Below the pieces are notes generated by a model. It was not told the origin of the DNA and ran no database searches. It saw only the letters and a program-made list of their open reading frames with translations. From CAXOVX01 sp964213345 (lineage in GTDB: Bacteria > Pseudomonadota > Alphaproteobacteria > Rickettsiales > Midichloriaceae), in contig CAXOVX010000049.1 of assembly GCA_964213345.1 (NCBI GenBank), forward strand, positions 1 through 12,917: a stretch of DNA of 12,917 bases, written 5' to 3'. This document shows positions 7,827 to 12,917 of this stretch, piece by piece; position 1 is the stretch's first letter; each line of letters begins with the position of its first letter. A program made the translations under genes and the position numbers.

Positions 7827-7854
7827 AGCATACCCCCTTTGATGTAGGTATGCT
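7827..7854. repeat. perfect 8-bp inverted repeat
   Basis: AGCATACC (7827-7834) and GGTATGCT (7847-7854) are exact inverse complements separated by 12 bases. No T run follows on either strand, so it is not a standard terminator. It may be a binding site or part of the transcript end region after the 175-aa gene. Confidence 0.4.
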
Positions 7855-7987
7855 GCGCCATAGCTGACTACAATGAATAATCGTGAATAAAACCACCAAT
7901 GACATCCATTGCCACATTTAGCACCGAGAAAAACTGGTGCGCGCTAATTCACCTTTTTTTCTTTCAAAACGTAATGTTTAGGGATAC

Positions 7988-8152
7988 TCATAACAAGCAA
8001 GCGTATAAAGCTCCACCACTTAACGTACCCCCGAAGCAAGAGAACAGATTCAACTTCAACGAAAAACTCAAATTACTCCAAAAATCTTGTGAAACTTTTC
8101 CATACCGAGAAAGTGTAGCGTAAAATTTAGGATCTATAAGATCACTAACCAC
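7988..8152 (-). CDS. possible small ORF (54 aa), GTG start
   Basis: From a GTG at 8152 the minus strand reads VVSDLIDPKFYATLSRYGKV and onwards to a TGA at 7988, a fairly protein-like sequence with Trp, Tyr and a Gly-rich end. GGGGAG lies eight bases before the GTG. It is downstream of g13 on the same strand, separated by 189 nt. The opposite strand has a 74-codon ORF over the same bases (7899-8123) with no ribosome binding site, which I consider a shadow. No family is recognised. Apart from this ORF, the bases from 7855 to 8341 show nothing I can support. Confidence 0.25.
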   Translation of the reverse strand: MVSDLIDPKFYATLSRYGKVSQDFWSNLSFSLKLNLFSCFGGTLSGGALYACLL

Positions 8153-8341
8153 CTTCGAAACTCCCCATTTCCCCCTCCTTCAATAATCCACTGCTATATC
8201 ACTAGACTTCAAATTAATGCATAGATTTACATTTAGAAACTCTCTCACCCATTATTGAAATAGGCCACTTTGATACAAAGCTTTCAAAACATTATTAGTT
8301 ATTTGAGATAAAAAAACTTTCCACAACACTAGACCACATCA

Positions 8342-9208
8342 TTAATCTACGTAAAATCTAGCTGGAGACGGTATGTGTGGCTCTCCACGAAAATTTACAG
8401 CATTACAAAAAACGTTACAGCATGTACCAAAACTTTTATCGCATCCTACTGCAACCGTAAATTTATCATCAACCTGTATTTCATAAGGCAAAGCAAGTGC
8501 AAGCTGTATATGTTCCACTTGTGCGCAACATTTTATCTCCATTTTTATGCTAGTATTTGAGCCCGTCTCAAAAATCACGTAGCCATAAGACAGCAATTTG
8601 ATCAAATCATTGTTATACCCACTCTCTGTAATTTTCCTTGATAAAGAGTCACTGATAAAGCTGGATCTACTAAAAACCTGTGTCACAATGAGCCCACAGA
8701 AAGTATATTTTTCCAAAGGAACATAACACTTGTTATCTCCGAATTTAGCCCTGCACTGTGGCGAATAAAGTTCTCCAATTTTCGCAGTAAAAGCTTGTGC
8801 AAGCCCTCGTATTTCTGCAACGAACTGTTGTTTATTAAGCTTTATTTCGCCCAACCATCCTCTTCTTAAGTTTATATGAACTGCAGTAGGATCTAAGTAG
8901 TCTACAATAAAAATTCTCACTTCTGCATGATTGTAAACTCCCGCTATTATGTCTTTATTATCAATTAGGTCACTGTTTAATACTCCTTCTATGTCAAGGT
9001 TATCAATTGCTAAATTACTACTACTAGAAATCGCACTGGCAGTAAAGCCACTCTTGGCCAAATATGTTACTCCACTTATTATTAGATCTTGATCATGATT
9101 GGTAAATCCCATTTGCCTTCCATTTTGCAATTTTATATACCAACATGTAGCTAAAGTCGTAACATTATTCGCTAATTTGCTTTTAGCCAATTCATTGCCT
9201 TCATACAT
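8342..9208 (-). CDS. GTA g13-like tail hub protein (DUF2163)
   Basis: This matches the hub protein of the GTA baseplate (Rcc01696/orfg13, DUF2163 family) and is 288 residues long, near the usual family length. The N-terminal part has TCWYIKLQNGRQMGFTNHDQDL, split as TCWYIKLQNG then RQMGFTNHDQDL (21-42). The central block is RGLAQAFTAKIGELYSPQC (134-152), followed by KFGDNKC (155-161). The C-terminal signature is VGCDKSFGTCCNVF (254-267) and NAVNFRGEPHIP (269-280). Cys152, Cys161, Cys256 and Cys263 sit at the conserved family positions. The ATG at 9208 is preceded only by a weak GGTAA. In a normal GTA operon g14 would follow directly; here a 3.4-kb block of unrelated genes intervenes. The frame is intact. 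Confidence 0.95.
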   Translation of the reverse strand: MYEGNELAKSKLANNVTTLATCWYIKLQNGRQMGFTNHDQDLIISGVTYLAKSGFTASAISSSSNLAIDNLDIEGVLNSDLIDNKDIIAGVYNHAEVRIFIVDYLDPTAVHINLRRGWLGEIKLNKQQFVAEIRGLAQAFTAKIGELYSPQCRAKFGDNKCYVPLEKYTFCGLIVTQVFSRSSFISDSLSRKITESGYNNDLIKLLSYGYVIFETGSNTSIKMEIKCCAQVEHIQLALALPYEIQVDDKFTVAVGCDKSFGTCCNVFCNAVNFRGEPHIPSPARFYVD

Positions 9209-9365
9209 GACACGTTACCCAAATTTCAGTGTTAATATGTTAATAAAATGAAGCGCTTGACGTTACATCTTCTAAAGTAGTTATGGGAATTTATGATACA
9301 CTTCGGTCTATCTTATTAAAAAACCCAAATTTTGCTTAAGAAAGGCATGTTGTGATGTTATATAA

Positions 9366-9396
9366 TGGATAGCATCTCAGAAAAAGATGCCATCCA
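9366..9396. repeat. long imperfect hairpin in the g13 / permease gap
   Basis: TGGATAGCATCT (9366-9377) and AGATGCCATCCA (9385-9396) pair over 12 positions with a single A-C mismatch and a 7-base loop. A TATAAT (9361-9366) abuts it on the plus strand, without a matching -35. No T run follows on either strand. It could be the 5' hairpin of a small RNA, a processing site or an operator. Apart from this and the terminator at 9510-9535, the gap 9209-9556 holds nothing I can support. Confidence 0.5.
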
Positions 9397-9509
9397 AAGT
9401 CATACCATGAAAAGGAATCACTGAAAAACGAAATAGCGTATGTGGAATTTGCAGAAAATTTTCGTTATTTACTTCAGAATAACAAAAGAGCACACACGCG
9501 ATATACTGT

Positions 9510-9535
9510 AAAAAGGATAGTACCAAAAAACTATC
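9510..9535 (-). terminator. candidate rho-independent terminator of the permease gene
   Basis: Read on the minus strand, GATAGT and ACTATC form a 6-bp stem with an 8-base loop, then one C and five Ts. It begins 21 nt after the permease stop codon at 9557, the right place and strand to end that transcript. The stem is short and AT-rich, so it may be weak. Confidence 0.5.
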
Positions 9536-9556
9536 ACCAAACTCTCTTAATTTCTC

Positions 9557-11029
9557 TTAATTCTCGATACCAATCTCAGCACGTAATTCTTTTTGTAAAA
9601 CGCTAAAATGCCTTCCATATAGGAAATAAAAGACTACCGATAACGCTAAGAGTATCGAGAAATATGCATAAACTCTTTTATCCAGCATACTTACCATAAT
9701 ACTAGCAAGTAATACAATGCCTACAATAGGTACCCACGGCATAAAAGGACACTTAAACGGGCGATGCACATTTGGCTCTTTATAGTGTAGATATAAGGCC
9801 CCAAAACATACCACAGCAAATATGCTAATTATGCAAAGATTTCCTAATTGAACCAACTGCTCTAGTGGCAAAATAGCTGCAATAAAAGCAATGATAGTAC
9901 CTAACGTTACAGTTGCAATATGTGGTGTGTGATGCTCATTATGACAATCAGCCAATCTTTTCGGCAATAAGCCATCCTGCGTCACTACATAAATAGTACG
10001 TATAACCGCATAACTCATAACTAACACTACTGAAGTTAATCCTGCTAAAGCACCTATTTTCACCACAAGTGCAAACCATGGCATATTCATTTTATCTACT
10101 GCCAGTGCTATGGGCTGTGCTACATCTAAATCCTTATAATTTACGAGGCCAGTAAGTACTATTGAGACTAATGTGTAAGTTACGGTGCATACAAGTAATG
10201 CCCCTAAAATCCCAATAGGTAAGTCACGCTGTGGATTTTTAGTCTCTTGTGCTGCAGTTGCTACTGTGTCAAACCCGTTATACGCAACAAATACCATAGA
10301 AGCCCCTCCAAGAATTCCAGACCATCCAAAACGTCCGAAATCCCCGGTATTCTCCGGAATAAATGGTACCCAATTATTAAGATCAATCTTAAATATGCCA
10401 AAAAGAACAAAAGCAACCAAAACCGACATTTTTACTACAACAGTAATGGAGTTAACAGCAGCAGATGTTCTAATACCGTGATACAATATATAAGCGATTA
10501 CTGCTACTATGAAGAATGCAGGTACATTAAACAATGCTGTTGCTTCACTTCCATCACGTAAATATACCAATTTACCCATAGTATTGGTCCATATAGGAGA
10601 TATATGAACGCCAAAATCTGCCAAAAATGACATTGCATAGCCTGACCAACCATTAGCCACAGAGCTAATAATTAATATATTGCCAAAAATCATTAAGCAA
10701 GCTACAACCCATGCACTTAGCTCTCCCAAAGTTGCATATATATACGTATAAGAACTTCCCGAAACTGGAATGGTAGATGATAGTTCTGCGTAGCAAAGTC
10801 CAGCACACATACATGCAAATCCACTAAAAACAAAAGACAGCACCACAGCAGGGCCGGCACTCTGACTTGCAGCAGCTCCAGTCATCACAAAAATTCCAGC
10901 CCCTATAATCGCTCCAATACCGAGCATGATCAACTGTATCGCGTTTAAAGAACGCTTTAATCCAGAATTTTCTGCTTCACTGACTATTTTATCGATCGTT
11001 TTACATTGGAAATATCGCCCAAAATTCAT
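9557..11029 (-). CDS. APC-family (cationic-type) amino acid permease
   Basis: This is an inner-membrane amino acid transporter of the APC superfamily, closest in pattern to the cationic amino acid transporter (CAT/YfnA) group. It is 490 residues long with about 12-14 hydrophobic segments. The first transmembrane helix carries GIGAIIGAGIF (37-47), the substrate-site motif. YAELSSTIPVSGSSYTYIY (80-98) and NGFDTVATAAQETKNPQRDL (251-270) are typical of the group, and RTIYVVTQDGLLP (344-356) matches the usual helix-8 to helix-9 loop. GGAGGT (11036-11041) lies six bases before the ATG at 11029. A host-dependent bacterium would probably use it to import or exchange amino acids; the exact substrate cannot be read from the sequence. 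It is divergent from the sensor genes, with a 355-nt gap. Confidence 0.95.
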   Translation of the reverse strand: MNFGRYFQCKTIDKIVSEAENSGLKRSLNAIQLIMLGIGAIIGAGIFVMTGAAASQSAGPAVVLSFVFSGFACMCAGLCYAELSSTIPVSGSSYTYIYATLGELSAWVVACLMIFGNILIISSVANGWSGYAMSFLADFGVHISPIWTNTMGKLVYLRDGSEATALFNVPAFFIVAVIAYILYHGIRTSAAVNSITVVVKMSVLVAFVLFGIFKIDLNNWVPFIPENTGDFGRFGWSGILGGASMVFVAYNGFDTVATAAQETKNPQRDLPIGILGALLVCTVTYTLVSIVLTGLVNYKDLDVAQPIALAVDKMNMPWFALVVKIGALAGLTSVVLVMSYAVIRTIYVVTQDGLLPKRLADCHNEHHTPHIATVTLGTIIAFIAAILPLEQLVQLGNLCIISIFAVVCFGALYLHYKEPNVHRPFKCPFMPWVPIVGIVLLASIMVSMLDKRVYAYFSILLALSVVFYFLYGRHFSVLQKELRAEIGIEN

Positions 11030-11068
11030 CTAACTACCTCCATCTTCTAATGACTAAATCCACACCCC

Positions 11069-11090
11069 AGCAAGCGCATTCCAGCTTGCT
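11069..11090. promoter_or_regulatory. perfect inverted repeat in the permease leader
   Basis: AGCAAGC (11069-11075) and GCTTGCT (11084-11090) are exact inverse complements around an 8-base spacer, 40 nt upstream of the permease start and between its ribosome binding site and a candidate promoter. It could be an operator or an RNA hairpin in the leader. No T run follows, so it is not a standard attenuator. Confidence 0.42.
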
Positions 11091-11101
11091 TAAACCCCGA
11101 C

Positions 11102-11130
11102 ACGGTACATTAGATTCTACGAAAAGTCAA
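11102..11130 (-). promoter_or_regulatory. candidate promoter for the permease gene
   Basis: On the minus strand TTGACT (11125-11130) is followed after 17 bases by TACCGT (11102-11107). The -35 matches consensus at five of six positions and the -10 at three of six. The start site would lie just before the inverted repeat at 11069-11090. Confidence 0.28.
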
Positions 11131-11315
11131 ATTCCTAATTCATTCAAGACACTTACTCTACACAATTAATTTAGTAACAATTGGCCCTAATATCAGCAAA
11201 AAGCGCGCCTTTCGGTGATAAAAATGGATAATTAAAACATTTTTCTACTCAACAAAAAAATAAAAAATAACGAAAATACTCAAAAATAATAGTTGATTCT
11301 TATATATCTTCGCGA

Positions 11316-11344
11316 TTAACGTGGTAAGATACGGATGGTATGTT
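11316..11344 (+). promoter_or_regulatory. candidate promoter for the sensor genes
   Basis: TTAACG (11316-11321) and TATGTT (11339-11344) are 17 bases apart, each matching consensus at four of six positions, about 40 nt before the sensor start. The stretch upstream (about 11220-11300) is strongly A-rich, and I see no other structure in it. Confidence 0.22.
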
Positions 11345-11384
11345 AGTATAGTTTTTTCGGTAACAGCAAATAGGAGAGTGAGGC

Positions 11385-12515
11385 ATGTTCAAAAAATTAG
11401 GTTCATCAGCATCGATTTATGTGGCGGTATTCGCCACAGTGGTTTGTGTTGGGTTATTTTTGTCTTGGTTTGTGGAAAGACAATTAACAGACAACTTCGA
11501 CGATAAGTCTATAGCAATTACAAAGAATGTTGCAGCACACGTCACAGAAATGGATGCAGAAATGGATAGGACTCTGTGCAATGCAGTAATGTTCGTGTCC
11601 AGTTATATGGCGCTACATCCCATGATGAATCATGATGATCTTGTAAAATTGCAGCAAGTCACTGGAGTGACCACAATATCGATTTTTGAGGGAGATAGTG
11701 GACGTTTCTACCTTACTAGCGGTAGAGCACTTGATCCAAGCTATGAGTTGTATGATTGGTATAAAAGCCTGTCTGTTTTATCAGAAAAGCTGATACCAAA
11801 AGAAGAGGTAGTCAGTACAATTAATGCTTGTGTTAGTGCTAAAAAAAGACCTAATACAGTAATCACACTCCCCATACACTTGACATTGCCAAGGAATATA
11901 TCCAATAAAGTCGCAGTGATATACGATGCTGAGTTAGAGAAAATATTTGATGTGTCGTATAATCATGATGGTGTCGATAAAATATTTGTAGATGATGTTA
12001 ACTTGAGTGATACAGTAATCTCACTCGCTCTTTCTGATATAAGTAATAATATTGTTTCAAAGGTGGGCAAAGAAGGTTATTCAGGTAATGGTGATGATGC
12101 TGTTCTTTACAGCATTTCCTTTGGTGGCAGAAGTGATATTGCAGATATTGCAACAACAGAGGAAAACAAAACAAAAACATATTCCTACACACTAACAGCC
12201 GCCTTCTCAAAGTCATCCCTGAACAATCACATCTTCGTGACTCGCTCACTATTTGGCATGATAACTGCTTTGGCACTTGTGGTTATTTTCTTGATACAAA
12301 GACAAAGGAAATCGGAAAGGGATAAACATCATGCTATGCAAAAAATCTCGCATCAGGTACATCACGATATTATCGATTCTCTGCGTGGGTTACAGCTGAT
12401 ATCTGAAAACATAAAGAAAGGTATTCCAGTAACAAAAGAAGATGTAAGTGGTATAAAGGATATAGTTCGGAGTATTGAAGCAATCGCAGCTAATTTAACG
12501 TACCAGTGCAAATAA
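11385..12515 (+). CDS. membrane sensor with histidine-kinase-like DHp hairpin but no ATPase domain
   Basis: The 376-residue product has a transmembrane helix at about 10-30, an extracytoplasmic region at about 31-285, a second helix at about 287-304, and a cytoplasmic tail. The outer region resembles a Cache/PDC sensor fold: a long helix (ERQLTDNFDDKSIAITKNVA, 31-50), then TTISIFEGDSGRFYLTSG and DPSYELYDWYKSL (117-129). The tail contains ISHQVHHDIIDSLRGL (321-336), which matches a kinase H-box of the HDIRSPL type with His327 as likely phosphoacceptor and Ser in place of the Pro. A second helix (351-372) completes a DHp-like hairpin. The protein then ends: no N, G1 or G2 boxes. Only 80 nt separate it from the next gene, so the ATPase domain is not merely out of frame nearby. 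AGGAG (11372-11376) precedes the ATG. It may be a phosphotransfer or decoy sensor, or a shortened kinase. Confidence 0.85.
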   Translation: MFKKLGSSASIYVAVFATVVCVGLFLSWFVERQLTDNFDDKSIAITKNVAAHVTEMDAEMDRTLCNAVMFVSSYMALHPMMNHDDLVKLQQVTGVTTISIFEGDSGRFYLTSGRALDPSYELYDWYKSLSVLSEKLIPKEEVVSTINACVSAKKRPNTVITLPIHLTLPRNISNKVAVIYDAELEKIFDVSYNHDGVDKIFVDDVNLSDTVISLALSDISNNIVSKVGKEGYSGNGDDAVLYSISFGGRSDIADIATTEENKTKTYSYTLTAAFSKSSLNNHIFVTRSLFGMITALALVVIFLIQRQRKSERDKHHAMQKISHQVHHDIIDSLRGLQLISENIKKGIPVTKEDVSGIKDIVRSIEAIAANLTYQCK

Positions 12516-12519
12516 ACTG

Positions 12520-12525
12520 TTGACA
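12520..12525 (+). promoter_or_regulatory. candidate -35 box before the second sensor gene
   Basis: A perfect TTGACA starts five bases after the stop codon of the first sensor gene. At 16-18 bases downstream there is no good -10 (TTTACC, TTACCT or TACCTG), so a separate promoter for the second gene is possible but weakly supported; co-transcription is as likely. Confidence 0.2.
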
Positions 12526-12595
12526 AATTTAAGACTTGGTATTTACCTGTATTCGATAGGTATATTGTGATGCGTTTTTTCTACGGGAGTCTGTC

Positions 12596-12917
12596 ATGAG
12601 AAATTTGAGAATTAAACAATTAATAATAGTTCTGTGTGTATTCGTAATTGGTATTGCTGCCTGCTTACTTTTAGAGAGGCAAATGGCAAGGCAGTTTATC
12701 AAGAAATCTGAAGCAATTACAAAAGGAGTCGCAAAGAATATCGAAGATATCGATAATATGATGACGCAAACTCTTAAAAATAGCATCATCGGATGGTCAG
12801 AAATGATAGGCAGCGGAAAAAGTGACACAATGGAACAAGCTGTTAGGATGCGTGATGAGTTTGATGTAGACAACATGGATATTTGGGATTCTAACGGCGG
12901 AATGGAGCTTGATACAG
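12596..12917 (+). CDS. second membrane sensor paralog, cut by the window end
   Basis: The first 107 residues are visible. A transmembrane helix at about 8-26 is followed by ERQMARQFIKKSEAITKGVA, which aligns without gaps to residues 31-50 of the preceding protein. Over 36 residues from this ERQ I count 17 identities. MDIWDSNGGMELDT near the visible end is typical of a Cache/PDC sensor strand and turn. GGGAG (12585-12589) lies six bases before the ATG at 12596. The gene is a tandem paralog of its neighbour, 80 nt downstream on the same strand. Whether it carries a DHp and an ATPase domain cannot be seen. Confidence 0.88.
   Translation, partial: MRNLRIKQLIIVLCVFVIGIAACLLLERQMARQFIKKSEAITKGVAKNIEDIDNMMTQTLKNSIIGWSEMIGSGKSDTMEQAVRMRDEFDVDNMDIWDSNGGMELDT

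Noticed and set aside
7921..7960. GCACC/GGTGC inverted repeat followed by a T run as a terminator
   Set aside because: The stem is only five pairs and the T run lies 12 bases beyond it, too far for an intrinsic terminator.
7899..8123. Plus-strand 74-codon ORF
   Set aside because: No ribosome binding site, biased composition, and the opposite strand reads better; treated as a shadow.
5930..9256. Twelve identical bases (AAAATGAAGCGC) at 5930-5941, touching the tRNA 3' end, and at 9245-9256, as possible attachment sites of an integrated element
   Set aside because: A 12-base match is expected several times by chance in an AT-rich window of this size, the enclosed segment has no integrase, and the accessory genes lie on the 5' side of the tRNA.
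9246..9310. A possible third copy of the dispersed repeat upstream of g13 on the minus strand (shared GAAG, TGTA, ATAAA, CATAACT, AACGT pieces)
   Set aside because: The match needs several gaps and the distance to the g13 start (about 40 nt) differs from the ~140 nt of the two clear copies.
9443..9606. Plus-strand GTG ORF of about 54 codons reading EFAENFRYLLQNNKRAHT
   Set aside because: It runs antisense through the permease terminator and C-terminus, with no ribosome binding site; probably chance.
12529..12876. Minus-strand 115-codon ORF
   Set aside because: It is antisense to the second sensor gene, whose frame is supported by a ribosome binding site and similarity to its neighbour.

Overview
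This AT-rich window most resembles an alphaproteobacterium with a reduced genome, probably of the Rickettsiales. That is an inference from gene content: three tail genes of the Rhodobacter-capsulatus-type gene transfer agent (GTA), a short FtsY without a long acidic N-terminal domain, visible gene decay and long non-coding gaps. I cannot name the genus.

Layout. The minus strand carries GTA g15 (large tail-tip 'megatron' protein with a glycosidase-like TIM barrel, 273-4112), g14 (NlpC/P60 peptidase, about 4402-4914) and g13 (DUF2163 hub protein, 8342-9208). The order is that of a GTA tail operon, but g13 is cut off from g14 by about 3.4 kb holding ftsY (+, 5002-5916), a tRNA-Arg(CCT) gene (-, 5941-6014), a frameshifted secreted or anchored cysteine-peptidase-like gene (+, 6313-7173) and an unrecognised 175-residue gene (+, 7207-7734). 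Past g13 come a cationic-type amino acid permease (-, 9557-11029) and, divergently, two tandem paralogous membrane sensor genes (+, 11385-12515 and 12596 to the window end). The first sensor keeps a histidine-kinase-like dimerisation/phosphoacceptor hairpin but has no ATPase domain. The first 272 bases hold only weak coding scraps.

How the parts relate. The GTA genes would build the base of a phage-tail-like particle: hub, wall-cutting peptidase and tip fibre protein. ftsY and the tRNA are housekeeping. The permease is a plausible importer of host amino acids, and the sensor pair is a plausible signal-input array whose kinase activity would have to come from elsewhere.

The least explained signals are: (1) an imperfect repeat of about 108 nt in two copies on opposite strands, each ending about 140 nt upstream of a gene start, one before g15 and one before the frameshifted gene; (2) the DHp-only sensor with its adjacent paralog; (3) a gene interrupted by three -1 frameshifts, each repairable by one G next to an existing G run, so that assembly error and true decay both need testing. 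All alignments and counts were made by eye.
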